Positions 1-13,754 of a stretch of 64,000 bases of DNA are shown one piece after another (position 1 is the stretch's first letter; every line of letters begins with the position of its first letter). The stretch spans positions 62,001 to 126,000 of the forward strand of contig CAJMQJ010000007.1 in assembly GCA_905215525.1 (NCBI GenBank), written 5' to 3'. Below the pieces are notes generated by a model, which was not told where the DNA came from, searched no databases, and was given only the letters and a program-made list of their open reading frames with translations. The position numbers were made by a program, and so were the translations under genes. Source of the stretch: an uncultured bacterium. GTDB lineage: Bacteria; Actinomycetota; Coriobacteriia; Coriobacteriales; Coriobacteriaceae.

Positions 1-1879
<1,879 letters not shown>

Positions 1880-1885
1880 AGTCAA

Positions 1886-5377
<3,492 letters not shown>

Positions 5378-5450
5378 CAGGTTTTTCCTCCTTCACGGAA
5401 ATGCTCGGTGGGTTGGCGAGGCATGGCTTCGCCAGTTATCGCAACCTAAT

Positions 5451-5478
5451 AGTTTATCAGGTACCGACTGTTGGGCAA
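5451..5478 (-). promoter_or_regulatory. Possible rpoB promoter
   Basis: On the minus strand TTGCCC and TAAACT are separated by 16 bases, about 75 bases before the rpoB start. A promoter is expected here because a terminator closes the galU unit upstream, but the match is modest and other hexamer pairs exist in this AT-rich 230-base gap. Confidence 0.3.
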
Positions 5479-5609
5479 GAAAAGTCTTGACGCGATTGAG
5501 TTTTTGGAGTAGCAAAGTTTTTCGACAGAAAACACGCAGGTAGATGTATGTATATCGAACATCTGTTCATATATTTTCTGTGAACAGAGAGCAGCAATCG
5601 CAGCTCTTA

Positions 5610-5643
5610 TAAAAAACGGGCGCGAACCGAGGTCCACGCCCGT
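5610..5643 (-). terminator. galU terminator
   Basis: A hairpin with arms ACGGGCG and CGCCCGT is followed on the minus strand by a run of six T. It lies just after the galU stop and separates galU from rpoB. Confidence 0.85.
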
Positions 5644-5663
5644 AAATGTCGGTGCCCGAAGGC

Positions 5664-6572
5664 TTACTTGCGCATCAATCCGCCGCGCTCGTCGATGGCG
5701 TCCCAGAAGGCATCGGCAAAGCGGGGGTCGTTTGCAGCCATGAGGGCGTTAGTGGCCATCCAACCAGAGGGAGTGCCAGTGTCGTAGCCCGACAGCGGGT
5801 CGATGACGACGGCGTACATGGCCTCGCGGTCGAGCGAACGGGCCATGGCGTCGGTGAGCTGGATCTCGCCGCCCTTGCCGGCCTGCTGATCTGCCAGCAA
5901 GTCCATGACCAGCGGGCTCAGCAGGTAGCGACCGACGATGTACAGGTTGGACGGAGCCGCCTCGGGAGCGGGCTTCTCGACCAGACCGCCGATGCGCCAG
6001 ACAGCGCCCGGCTCGGCATCGGCAACGCCCTCGGCGCCCTCGAGCGAACCGACGCGCTCGCCGGCGATAACGCCGTAGCGGCTGACTTCCTCGGGCGAGC
6101 AAGCAGCGACGGCGATAACCGAAGCGCCACCGTGCTCCTTGGAAACGGCGAGCATCTTGTCGCAGATATCGCGGTTAGGCACAACGTAGTCGCCCAGAAG
6201 AACCAGGAAGTTCTCCCCTGCCACGGCGTCGGCAGCAGAGCGAATAGCATGGCCGAGGCCCTTGGGCTCGTACTGATAACGGAAGTCGACCGGCATACCG
6301 CCAGCGTGGGCGACGGCATCGGCATAGGCGTTCTTGCCGCGCTCGCGCAGCAGGTTCTCGAGCGAGCGATCAGGCTGGAAGTAGTTCAGTAGCTCGGGCT
6401 TACCGGGAGAAGTAACGATGATGGCATCGTCGACCTCCTCGGGCTCGAGCGCCTCCTCGACGACGTACTGAATGACGGGCTTGTCGAGCACCGGCAGCAT
6501 CTCTTTGGGCGTGCACTTGGTGCCAGGCAGAAAACGCGTGCCAAGACCGGCGGCGGGGATGATTGCCTTCAT
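5664..6572 (-). CDS. galU: UTP-glucose-1-phosphate uridylyltransferase
   Basis: This cytoplasmic enzyme makes UDP-glucose from UTP and glucose-1-phosphate for glycan and envelope synthesis. The protein (302 aa) begins MKAIIPAAGLGTRFLP, the nucleotide-binding signature of the family, followed by TKCTPKEMLPV; KPVIQYVVEE and the EPKGLGHAI segment are also typical. The chosen ATG has AAAGGAT upstream at a good distance; an upstream in-frame ATG would add 28 residues that do not belong to the family. The position is odd: it sits alone between rplL and rpoB, with a terminator on each side. Confidence 0.95.
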   Translation of the reverse strand: MKAIIPAAGLGTRFLPGTKCTPKEMLPVLDKPVIQYVVEEALEPEEVDDAIIVTSPGKPELLNYFQPDRSLENLLRERGKNAYADAVAHAGGMPVDFRYQYEPKGLGHAIRSAADAVAGENFLVLLGDYVVPNRDICDKMLAVSKEHGGASVIAVAACSPEEVSRYGVIAGERVGSLEGAEGVADAEPGAVWRIGGLVEKPAPEAAPSNLYIVGRYLLSPLVMDLLADQQAGKGGEIQLTDAMARSLDREAMYAVVIDPLSGYDTGTPSGWMATNALMAANDPRFADAFWDAIDERGGLMRK

Positions 6573-6668
6573 GTTATTCAAAGATCCTTTCGCAGGCGCA
6601 AAAGCGCCCCATGCGTGCGGCACACAGCCGCAGACCAAATTGCGATACTCAAGCATCTTACCGCTGGA

Positions 6669-6696
6669 ACTATATGTCGCTACAAGGCAGAGACAA
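6669..6696 (-). promoter_or_regulatory. Possible galU promoter
   Basis: TTGTCT and TATAGT on the minus strand are separated by 16 bases, about 100 bases before the galU start and after the rplL terminator. The placement is logical; the -35 match is weak. Confidence 0.35.
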
Positions 6697-6824
6697 TTCT
6701 TCAGCAGGTCAACGCAAATTATTGCTCGAATGGTGCAATTTTATTGCCCAACGGCAGGGCACCCGATACGACCCAAATCACAGAACATGGCAGTTTGAGC
6801 AACCGATGCCGAGGGACCGATAAA

Positions 6825-6859
6825 CAAAAAAGACGGGGCTCGCAATGCGAACCCCGTCT
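6825..6859 (-). terminator. rplJL terminator
   Basis: A hairpin with arms AGACGGGG and CCCCGTCT (extended by further pairs) is followed on the minus strand by TTTTTTGTTT, 28 bases after the rplL stop. Confidence 0.9.
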
Positions 6860-6886
6860 GCAAAGGAATCTGGCGAGAAAGCCTGA

Positions 6887-7264
6887 TTACTTGAGGGTGA
6901 CAGCAGCGCCAGCAGCCTCGAGCTTCTCCTTGGCAGCCTCGGCGTCCTCCTTCTTGGCACCCTCGAGAACAGCCTTGGGAGCGCCCTCGACGACCTCCTT
7001 GGCCTCCTTCAGGCCAAGGTTGGTGAGCTCACGGACGGCCTTGATGACCTGGATCTTGTTGTCGCCGAAGCCCTCGAGCACGACGTCAAACTCGGTCTTC
7101 TCCTCGGCCTCAGCAGCGCCAGCAGCGGGAGCGGCGACAACAGCAGCAGGAGCAGCGGCGGAAACGCCGAAGGTGTCCTCGATAGCCTTGACGAGCTCGG
7201 AAGCCTCGAGAAGGGTCATTTCCTTAAGAGCATCGATGATCTCATCGGTGGTAAGCTTAGCCAT
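6887..7264 (-). CDS. rplL: 50S ribosomal protein L7/L12
   Basis: L7/L12 forms the flexible stalk of the 50S subunit that recruits GTPase factors. The protein (125 aa) has the N-terminal dimerisation region (MAKLTTDEIIDALKEM), an alanine-rich hinge (AAPAAVVAAPAAGAAEAEE) and the C-terminal factor-binding domain with KIQVIKAVRELTNLGLKEAK. The start MAKLTT has AAAGGAC upstream; an upstream in-frame ATG would add 11 non-conserved residues. It is preceded by rplJ and followed by a strong terminator. Confidence 0.98.
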   Translation of the reverse strand: MAKLTTDEIIDALKEMTLLEASELVKAIEDTFGVSAAAPAAVVAAPAAGAAEAEEKTEFDVVLEGFGDNKIQVIKAVRELTNLGLKEAKEVVEGAPKAVLEGAKKEDAEAAKEKLEAAGAAVTLK

Positions 7265-7366
7265 TTCTAAGTCCTTTCGGTTTCCGTGCGGATGCACGGA
7301 GATCAGTTAAAACACGGCGCGAATGCGCCAGGGGTGCGGCGTTGCCGCCGCGGGTGAAAACAGCAA

Positions 7367-7888
7367 CTAGGCTGCCTTCTGCTCGGAGACCTGCTGGATC
7401 GAACGAGCGAGACCAGAGGAAACGCCGTTGACGCAGACAGCGATGTCGCGAGCGAAACCGGAGATGAGACCGGCGATCTGGCCGAGAAGCTGATCCTTGG
7501 TGGGCAGCTCGGCGATAGCCTTAACATCATCAGCGGAAACGGCCTTGCCGTCGGAGATACCGCCCTTGATCTCAAGGACGCCCTTGGACTTAGCAGAGAA
7601 GTCCTTAAGGGCCTTAGCGGCCTCGACCGGCTCGGTCTCGTAGAACACATAAGCGACGGGGCCGGCGAGGATCTCGTCGATCTCGGGCTGCTCCTGGTTC
7701 TTGAGAGCGATCTTGACCAGGTTGTTCTTGTAGACCTTCATCTCGGCGCCGCACTCGCGAAGCTGATGACGCAGCTCCTGAGCCTGCTTAACCGTCAGAC
7801 CGTTGTAGTTGACGACGAACAGACCGGCGTTCTCGGCGATACGGGACTCGATCTCTGCAACCTTGTCGATTTTGTACTGCTGGGGCAT
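7367..7888 (-). CDS. rplJ: 50S ribosomal protein L10
   Basis: L10 anchors the L7/L12 dimers to the ribosome and, in many bacteria, represses its own operon by binding the leader mRNA. The 173-aa protein carries the typical N-terminal region (KVAEIESRIAENAGLFVVNYNGLTV, here abbreviated by position 7-31) with the RNA-binding LRHQLRECGAEMKVYKN segment, and an alanine-rich C-terminus. A near-perfect ribosome site GAGGAGG lies 8 bases before the ATG. It is the first gene of the rplJ-rplL unit. Confidence 0.97.
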   Translation of the reverse strand: MPQQYKIDKVAEIESRIAENAGLFVVNYNGLTVKQAQELRHQLRECGAEMKVYKNNLVKIALKNQEQPEIDEILAGPVAYVFYETEPVEAAKALKDFSAKSKGVLEIKGGISDGKAVSADDVKAIAELPTKDQLLGQIAGLISGFARDIAVCVNGVSSGLARSIQQVSEQKAA

Positions 7889-7941
7889 GAATTACACCTC
7901 CTCGAATTCTTTCCGGGCACGGTCCGCCACAAGGACGTGAC

Positions 7942-7990
7942 GGGGGCATGTCCAAAAAGAAAGCCCCCGCGCTGCATGAGCGACGGGGGC
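7942..7990 (-). promoter_or_regulatory. rplJ leader with competing hairpins (candidate attenuator)
   Basis: In the minus-strand leader of rplJ, GCCCCC (7990-7985) can pair with GGGGGC (7968-7963), which is followed by TTTCTTTTT: a terminator-like hairpin ahead of the gene. The same GGGGGC can instead pair with a second GCCCCC (7947-7942) downstream, which would disrupt the terminator. Mutually exclusive structures ahead of rplJ match the known principle of L10-controlled attenuation; the control itself is inferred. Confidence 0.6.
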
Positions 7991-8104
7991 GAGAAGACAT
8001 ATCTACTCGACCACCTCGGCTGGCGGGATATCCCATTAAGCTCGCGGGCGATGCCCGTTTGCACCGGCTGTCTCTGGCAGCGGATTCGTGCGTGAACCGA
8101 AAGT

Positions 8105-8133
8105 ATTATGTCGGGGACCCTGGCGTCGGTCAA
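8105..8133 (-). promoter_or_regulatory. rplJL promoter
   Basis: On the minus strand TTGACC and CATAAT are separated by exactly 17 bases. The leader that follows carries the attenuator-like hairpins and the strong rplJ ribosome site. The -35 box lies inside the left outer arm of the large inverted repeat. Confidence 0.7.
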
Positions 8134-8339
8134 CGGGTGCGAGGATTCGTACACAAACCCTGCATACGCTCCGGTCCGAGGGGCCGGGTTGAGATTTTCG
8201 CTCGGTCAAGTCCTGGCTCGCACGAAGGCCACATTAAGTGGCCTTCGGCTCGTGCGGAATCTACGAAAATCTCAACCCGGCCCCTCGGACCGGAGCTGCG
8301 GTAACTTTGCTGCGAATCCTCGCGCCCGTTGAGCGACGC
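8123..8339. repeat. Large inverted repeat with 33-bp perfect arms
   Basis: Bases 8168-8200 and 8264-8296 are perfect reverse complements over 33 bp. Outside them 8123-8149 and 8313-8339 match over 27 bp with two mismatches. Inside is a third hairpin, CGAAGGCCAC/GTGGCCTTCG (8223-8247). The left outer arm contains the -35 box of the rplJ promoter, and similarity continues weakly to the -10 region and its mirror near 8345-8360. The element fills the gap between the aminotransferase stop and the rplJ promoter. No open reading frame explains it. Confidence 0.9.
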
Positions 8340-8391
8340 GCCCCACGCATAACCCTTATGTCGGTAGGCTGATGCGTTGCGTCCCTGATGG

Positions 8392-9528
8392 CTACAGGGT
8401 TGAAACGAAGGTGGACAGGCGGTGGAGGCCTTCGTCTAGGTCTTTGTCGGAGACGCAGTAGCTTAGGCGGATATGACCTTCGGTGCCGAAGCAGTCGCCC
8501 GGGACTAGGGCTACGTTGGCCTCTTTGATGGCTTTGATGCAGAAGTCTTCGCTTGTCAGGCCGAATTGTTTGATGCTGGGGAAGGCGTAGAAGGCGCCTG
8601 CCGGTTCCACTACGTCGAGGCCCATGGCGTCTAAGGCTGCGAGTACGCGTTCGCGGCGGGCTCGGTAGACTTTGAGCATGGGGGTTGGGTCGACAGTCAG
8701 GGCTCGGGCTGCGGCGTCCATCTCGAAGGAGACGGCGCTCGATACTAGGTATTGGTGAGCTTTTGCGATCTCGGCGATGACGGGTGCCGCTGCCGCGAGC
8801 CAACCCAGGCGCCAGCCGGTCATGGCCCAGGGCTTGGAGAAGCTCTCGATGACGACCGTCTGCTCGCGCAGCTCCGGGCGTCGCTGGGCGAAGCGCTCGT
8901 AGCCGTCCACATAGACGAGGCGGTTGTATACGTCGTCGCAGACTACGTAGATGCCCGCCTGGTCTGCCACGCGCGCCACGGCGTCGAGCGACGCCGTATT
9001 GAGGATGCAACCCGTAGGATTGTTGGGCGAGCAGATGACGATGGCCTTGGTCGCCGGCGTAACGCAAGCGCGCAGCGCTTCCTCATCGATCTGGAATTGC
9101 GCAGGCTCCGTATCCAAAAAGACCGCCTTGGCGTGGTTGGCCACGACGATGCTTTCGTACAGGCCAAAGGCCGGCGTGGGGATAATGACCTCGTCGCCGG
9201 GGTTGAGCATAGCCATGAATGTTGCCGACAGGGCCTCGGTCGCGCCATCAGTCAGGATGACCTCGTCGGCCGAAAACGCAAGGCCCGCGTCCCCCATGTA
9301 GGCAGATAACGCCTCGCGCAGGGCGGGGCGACCGTTGTTCGGCGGATAGTGCGTGTCACCGCGGTCCAGTGCGGCGGTCACCTCGGCGCTAATCACATCG
9401 GGCGTGGGAAAATCGGGCTCGCCGAGCGCGAGCGCGATGCACCCCGGATGCTGGGCGGCGAGCGCGTTGATCCGGCGGATACCGGAGGGCTTGAGCGTGG
9501 CAAGCGAGGTATTCATGGGCAGACGCAT
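8392..9528 (-). CDS. Class I/II PLP-dependent aminotransferase
   Basis: This is a fold-type I aminotransferase (378 aa) of the aspartate/aromatic aminotransferase group. The substrate pocket motif LGEPDFPTP is near the N-terminus, SPNNPTG follows at about residue 170, and SFSKPWAMTGWRLGW contains the lysine that forms the Schiff base with pyridoxal phosphate. The C-terminal IRLSYC matches the conserved arginine that binds the substrate carboxylate. The first ATG has GAAAGGAAC upstream, while the ATG four codons later would be too far from it. Exact substrate (aspartate, or an aromatic or branched amino acid) cannot be told from sequence alone. It is a single gene. Confidence 0.9.
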   Translation of the reverse strand: MRLPMNTSLATLKPSGIRRINALAAQHPGCIALALGEPDFPTPDVISAEVTAALDRGDTHYPPNNGRPALREALSAYMGDAGLAFSADEVILTDGATEALSATFMAMLNPGDEVIIPTPAFGLYESIVVANHAKAVFLDTEPAQFQIDEEALRACVTPATKAIVICSPNNPTGCILNTASLDAVARVADQAGIYVVCDDVYNRLVYVDGYERFAQRRPELREQTVVIESFSKPWAMTGWRLGWLAAAAPVIAEIAKAHQYLVSSAVSFEMDAAARALTVDPTPMLKVYRARRERVLAALDAMGLDVVEPAGAFYAFPSIKQFGLTSEDFCIKAIKEANVALVPGDCFGTEGHIRLSYCVSDKDLDEGLHRLSTFVSTL

Positions 9529-9621
9529 GGCGTTCCTTTCGTAAGGGTTGCACTAGGATAGCGCGGCGAGGCGCCGTCAGACGGTGTAACCTAAACGGAA
9601 ACGAGCCGGAAAGGAGATGGC

Positions 9622-10284
9622 ATGGAGACGACCGCGCGCGGCGATGTACCAAAAACGCTGCAAACCATTGCGTATATCAGCATTCCCAATAGCGCCGATC
9701 TTGAGTTTTTGCTTTGGGACCTGCAGGATGCCATCGCCGCCTATGCACAGCTTTCCGGCACTACACTCCCCCTCCCAGTCGACTTGAAGGCAAATGACGC
9801 CGGCAGCGTTGCCGATGGCATCGTGCTGGCCATTGAAGATGTGGCTGACGATGAGACGTTGACAGCTATCGAGCAGACGCTCGAGCGCTTTGGCGGTACG
9901 GGAACGCGCGTCTATGCCGCGATTCGAGCCGCACAAGAGGGCACTGAGCAGGCGCGTGGGGCCGCCGTTCGCCTGCACAAGGCATGTGAGCGCCATGACC
10001 AATTGTGGTGTGGCGGCGTTGCCATCTGCGCCGGCAGCGGCATTGCGGCGCTTCGTCGCTCCCCGCGCATGGGACTCTTGCGGCGACCGTTTTCGGAAGC
10101 GATGGATAAGCTTGTGGGCGCTGTGCGCATGGGCTGCTCCGTCAAGCATGCACAGCGACTTGGCGGTGGCAATGCCGCCAACGTCGACGCCGACGGCATG
10201 GTTTGCGCCGAGCCAGCCGTGCCCGCGCCGATCTGGCGAGGCGTTCTAAAACGTCTGGGCACCCACGCTCAAACAAAAATCTAA
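9622..10284 (+). CDS. Uncharacterised protein, possibly flavodoxin-like
   Basis: I do not recognise this 220-aa protein with certainty. It has a perfect AAAGGAG ribosome site before METTARG, so it is a real gene. There is no signal peptide or membrane segment. The middle of the protein (DGIVLAIEDV) and the C-terminal block LWCGGVAICAGSG, followed by RRPFSEAMDKLVGAVRMG, resemble the tail of flavodoxin-like NAD(P)H oxidoreductases, but the N-terminal FMN loop is not obvious. It lies between two minus-strand units and ends one base before the convergent glycosylase gene. Confidence 0.6.
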   Translation: METTARGDVPKTLQTIAYISIPNSADLEFLLWDLQDAIAAYAQLSGTTLPLPVDLKANDAGSVADGIVLAIEDVADDETLTAIEQTLERFGGTGTRVYAAIRAAQEGTEQARGAAVRLHKACERHDQLWCGGVAICAGSGIAALRRSPRMGLLRRPFSEAMDKLVGAVRMGCSVKHAQRLGGGNAANVDADGMVCAEPAVPAPIWRGVLKRLGTHAQTKI

Positions 10285-10285
10285 A

Positions 10286-10849
10286 TTAAATAACAGCCCA
10301 GTCAACGGCTTCGTGCCAACGCTCAACAAGACGCTCCAGGCGCCAGGCGGCATTGGCGGGACTTGTCGAGGGCAGGACGATAGCGGGCAGCCCGGTGTGT
10401 TCTTGTAGATAGCGCTTGTAGAGCCGGCCAGCTGTACCACCGTTGCATATCACCTGCTCAATGGGGGCTGCGCCGGTAATGCGCTCGATATGTGCCGGCA
10501 CAACGTTGCGAATGCTCGCGTCGCTTGAGCCCTTGATATCACAGCTCTCGATCACGTCCCACAGGGCCACACCGCCGTTGAGCAGCATGGATCGCTTGGC
10601 AGCAATCGAGGCGTCGAGCGTCGCGGGCTCGCCGCTCGCCAAAAAGTCTCCCTCGTTGGGCGGCACGGGCACACCGAGGCACGCGGCCATCACGCGCCAA
10701 AAGCGATTCTGAGGGTTGCCGTAATAAAAGGCATTGGCACGCGAGAGCACCGAGGGAAACGACCCCAGCACCAAAACGCGCGAGCGCTCGTCAAACATGG
10801 GTTCAAACCCATGCTCAATATGTTGATAGCCCTCGTCGGCAGCAGCCAT
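10286..10849 (-). CDS. DNA-deoxyinosine (hypoxanthine) glycosylase, UDG superfamily
   Basis: This is a member of the uracil-DNA glycosylase superfamily family that excises hypoxanthine formed by adenine deamination. The 187-aa protein has the signature VLVLGSFPSVLS followed by FYYGNPQNRFWRVM, then LWDVIESC and the C-terminal LPSTSPANA, which corresponds to the second active-site motif. The ATG lies 3 bases after the stop of the preceding amylase gene, so translation is probably coupled to it, although the two have no obvious shared function. The ribosome site is weak (GAGGGC). Confidence 0.85.
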   Translation of the reverse strand: MAAADEGYQHIEHGFEPMFDERSRVLVLGSFPSVLSRANAFYYGNPQNRFWRVMAACLGVPVPPNEGDFLASGEPATLDASIAAKRSMLLNGGVALWDVIESCDIKGSSDASIRNVVPAHIERITGAAPIEQVICNGGTAGRLYKRYLQEHTGLPAIVLPSTSPANAAWRLERLVERWHEAVDWAVI

Positions 10850-10852
10850 GGC

Positions 10853-12229
10853 CTAGGCCCTCAACAGATAACGCACCTCGTAGGGCGCAAGCTCAAGGGA
10901 GCCAGCCAGCTCGACCGTGGGTGCATCGTCGGCAAGCAAATCGACAAAGGAGCCGTTGAGCTCGCCGGCGCCAAAGGTGTAAGGCTCGTCCACGGCGTTC
11001 ACCGCCACGAGCACCGTCGCGCCGTCACAGGCGCGCTCAAACAACAGTTGCTTGTTCTGAATCACCACGTTGCGGTACGCGCCGTAGTTGAGAGCGCGTG
11101 CCGCCGCATCGTCGGCCGAGCGCAGGTGCGCGAGCTGCGTGATGAACGCCGTCAGCTCGTTGGGCGCGGGCTCATCGAGCGCAGGCCGCAGCGCCCAGTC
11201 GCCATCGGGGCCGCCCTTTCCGCCAGCGATTCCCCACTCGCTGCCATAGTAGACGCACGGGATGCCCGGCATGCCAAAGAGCATGCCATAGGCGGGACGC
11301 AGGCACGACTTGTCGGTGAGGATGCTTGCCAGGCGCGGCACGTCGTGGTTGTCGACAAACGACAGCAGGTGTTTGCCACGGTAGATGCACCACGGATCGC
11401 CGCCAAACTGGCGATGCAGCGAATGAGCGATCTCGAACATGTTGACCGAGTTAAAGCTGGAGTACAGGCCCTTGTAGCACTCGTAGTTGGTGCAGGAGTC
11501 GAGCATCTCGTCGTTGACGATTTGGCTGTAGTCGCCGTGGAGTGTCTCGCCGATCAGCACGAAATCAGGCTTGAGCTCACGGGCAAAGCTATGCAGACGA
11601 CGCATGAAATCGCGGTCGAGCATGTAGGCGACGTCCAGGCGCAGACCGTCGACGCCAAAGACCTCGGCCCAGCGGCGTACGGACTCGAGCAGGTAATCGA
11701 CCACAGCGGGATTTTGCAGATTGAGCTTCACAAGCTCAAAATGGCCCTCCCAGCCCTCGTACCAAAAGCCGTCGCCATAGCACGAGTCGCCGTCAAAGCT
11801 GATGTGGAACCAATCCTTGTAAGGCGAGTCCCACTTGTGCTCCTGCACATCGCGGAAGGCCCAAAAGCCACGACCGACGTGGTTGAAGACGGCGTCGAGC
11901 ACCACGCGGATGCCGTGGGCATGCAGCGTGCCGCATACGGCGGCAAAGTCGGCATCCCCGCCCAAGCGACGGTCGATGTGGCGCAGGCTGCGCGTGTCGT
12001 AGCCGTGGCTATCAGACTCGAGCGGCGGGTTGATCAGCACGGCGCCAATACCGAGTTTTTGCAGGTAGTCGGCCCATTGGGCGATCTTCATGATGGGCGC
12101 ATCGGGGTTGGGCGCGGCGTTGGCAGCCTGGGCGAGCTCATCCTCGGCAACGGGCGCGGCGTTTTCGCGCGGAGCTCCGCAAAAGCCCAGCGGATAGATT
12201 TGATAGAACGTCGTCTCGTATGCCCACAT
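10853..12229 (-). CDS. GH13 alpha-amylase-family glycosidase
   Basis: This is a cytoplasmic alpha-glucan hydrolase or transferase (458 aa; no signal peptide). The four GH13 motifs are in order: VVLDAVFNHVG, GLRLDVAYML (catalytic nucleophile Asp), LIGETLHGD (acid/base Glu) and FVDNHDVPR (transition-state Asp). The length and the short N-terminus fit maltodextrin-type enzymes (cyclomaltodextrinase, neopullulanase or maltodextrin glucosidase subfamily) without an extra N-domain. GGGAGG lies 6 bases before the ATG. The next gene, a DNA glycosylase, starts 3 bases after its stop. Together with the alpha-glucoside PTS locus at 15-18 kb it suggests starch-derived sugar use. Confidence 0.9.
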   Translation of the reverse strand: MWAYETTFYQIYPLGFCGAPRENAAPVAEDELAQAANAAPNPDAPIMKIAQWADYLQKLGIGAVLINPPLESDSHGYDTRSLRHIDRRLGGDADFAAVCGTLHAHGIRVVLDAVFNHVGRGFWAFRDVQEHKWDSPYKDWFHISFDGDSCYGDGFWYEGWEGHFELVKLNLQNPAVVDYLLESVRRWAEVFGVDGLRLDVAYMLDRDFMRRLHSFARELKPDFVLIGETLHGDYSQIVNDEMLDSCTNYECYKGLYSSFNSVNMFEIAHSLHRQFGGDPWCIYRGKHLLSFVDNHDVPRLASILTDKSCLRPAYGMLFGMPGIPCVYYGSEWGIAGGKGGPDGDWALRPALDEPAPNELTAFITQLAHLRSADDAAARALNYGAYRNVVIQNKQLLFERACDGATVLVAVNAVDEPYTFGAGELNGSFVDLLADDAPTVELAGSLELAPYEVRYLLRA

Positions 12230-12300
12230 AACAGCCTCCCAGTAAGCTCAACACAACGCTACCCATTGTATGCCCAGCTTGCATCCCCTTCCCCAAAATA

Positions 12301-12367
12301 AGTTGCGGTGAAATAGTTCCTGCTTGGGCCTTCAGGGGCCTTAAACAGGAACTATTCCACCGCAACT
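12301..12367. repeat. Intergenic palindrome, 22-bp arms
   Basis: Arms 12301-12322 and 12346-12367 are reverse complements with a single mismatch, separated by a 23-base loop. There is no T run, so it is not a typical terminator. It lies between the start of the amylase gene and the stop of the MFS gene and looks like another dispersed palindromic element. Confidence 0.8.
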
Positions 12368-12382
12368 GATGAGGGGACGTGA

Positions 12383-13579
12383 TTAGGCGACGGGCTTGGC
12401 ACGGCGGATGGCTGGGAACAGCACGGTGATGGCGAGGATGACGCCCACGACGGCAATCGCCCCGCCCGCGAAGCCAATCCAAGCGATACCGGGGCCCGAC
12501 ACCACGGCGCCGCCGATCGCGGTGCCCGTGCCGATACCCAGATTGAACAGGCCCGAGAAGATCGACATGGCGACGGCCGACGAATCCGCCGGCGTGTACT
12601 TGATGAGCTCGGCCTGGAACGCCACGTTAAAGGCCGTGGAGCAGCAGCCCCATAGCGCGCAGACGGCAAGCACCGCCGCGAGCGACGATGCGGCCGGACC
12701 CATGAGCAGCAGGGCCGCCGGCACACCGGAGAGCGTAATAGCCAAGAATGGGAACCGGTGCCCGTCGAACAGGCGGCCAAACAGCCAGCTGCCCACCAGA
12801 CCGGAGAAGCCAAACGCCGTAAGCGTCATGGTGATGGCGCCCGCATCGACGTGCGCGACCTGCGCCAGGAAGGGCTCGATATAGCTGTAGCTTGCGTAAT
12901 AGCCGGTCGCCATAAAGACCGTGACCGCGTAGAGCGCGATCAGGAACGGGTTCTTGAGCAGCTCGGGCAGCTGCTTAACGGTAAAGCGCTCACCCGCCGG
13001 CATGGCCGGGAACACCGCTGCCTGGTACACCACCGCGGCGGCAGAGAAGGCCCCGACCACGGCAAACGTCATACGCCAGCCCACGGCCAGGCCAATGGCG
13101 CGGCCGAGGGGCAGGCCAAAGATCTGTGCGATGGAAGAGCCCGTGGCGATCATGCTGATGGCGAGTGCCCCATGGCGCGTGTCAACCAGACGCGACGCCA
13201 TGATCGAGGCGACCGACCAGAACACGGCGTGCGCGCAGGCAACCACCAGGCGTGCGCAGACCAGAATGGGATAGGTCGGCGCCACGGCGGACAGGAACTG
13301 GCCCAGCGAGAACACGGCAAGCACGCCCAGCAGCATCCGCTTGAACTCAAAGCGCGAGGCAAACACCATAAGCGGCAGCGACAGCAGCATGACGCCCCAA
13401 GCATAGACCGAGATCATGATGCCTGCCTGGGCCTCGGTGAGCGAGAACGATGCGGCGATATCAGTCAGAAGGCCGATGGGCATAAACTCCGACGTGTTGA
13501 ACACGAACGCGCAGCAGGCGAGCCCGATAAGCGGGAGCCACTGCCTGAGTGCGATACCACCTTGCTTTGTTTGAGCCAT
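12383..13579 (-). CDS. MFS transporter, DHA1/sugar-efflux type
   Basis: This is a 12-helix major facilitator exporter (398 aa). The N-terminal FVFNTSEFMPIGLLTDIA segment and VYAWGVMLLSLPLM are typical of the DHA1 subgroup that contains SotB, YdhP and related sugar or drug efflux proteins. The loop FEFKRMLLGVL stands at the usual position of the conserved motif between helices 2 and 3. GGAGAGG lies upstream of the ATG. It forms a single gene; the substrate cannot be predicted. Confidence 0.88.
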   Translation of the reverse strand: MAQTKQGGIALRQWLPLIGLACCAFVFNTSEFMPIGLLTDIAASFSLTEAQAGIMISVYAWGVMLLSLPLMVFASRFEFKRMLLGVLAVFSLGQFLSAVAPTYPILVCARLVVACAHAVFWSVASIMASRLVDTRHGALAISMIATGSSIAQIFGLPLGRAIGLAVGWRMTFAVVGAFSAAAVVYQAAVFPAMPAGERFTVKQLPELLKNPFLIALYAVTVFMATGYYASYSYIEPFLAQVAHVDAGAITMTLTAFGFSGLVGSWLFGRLFDGHRFPFLAITLSGVPAALLLMGPAASSLAAVLAVCALWGCCSTAFNVAFQAELIKYTPADSSAVAMSIFSGLFNLGIGTGTAIGGAVVSGPGIAWIGFAGGAIAVVGVILAITVLFPAIRRAKPVA

Positions 13580-13754
13580 ATAGGAAAACCTCTCCGATCA
13601 TCTAGAGCGGTGGGCGATTATAGCAATGAGAAGTCTATAAAATGAGCAACAAAAGAATTCTTGGAAAACGATCGTTAACAGATGGCGCGCCAATTCTGCT
13701 TAGAAAGCAAGGTACGCAGAAACTCAATGTCGAAAACGCGGCTTCATCTTCGGG

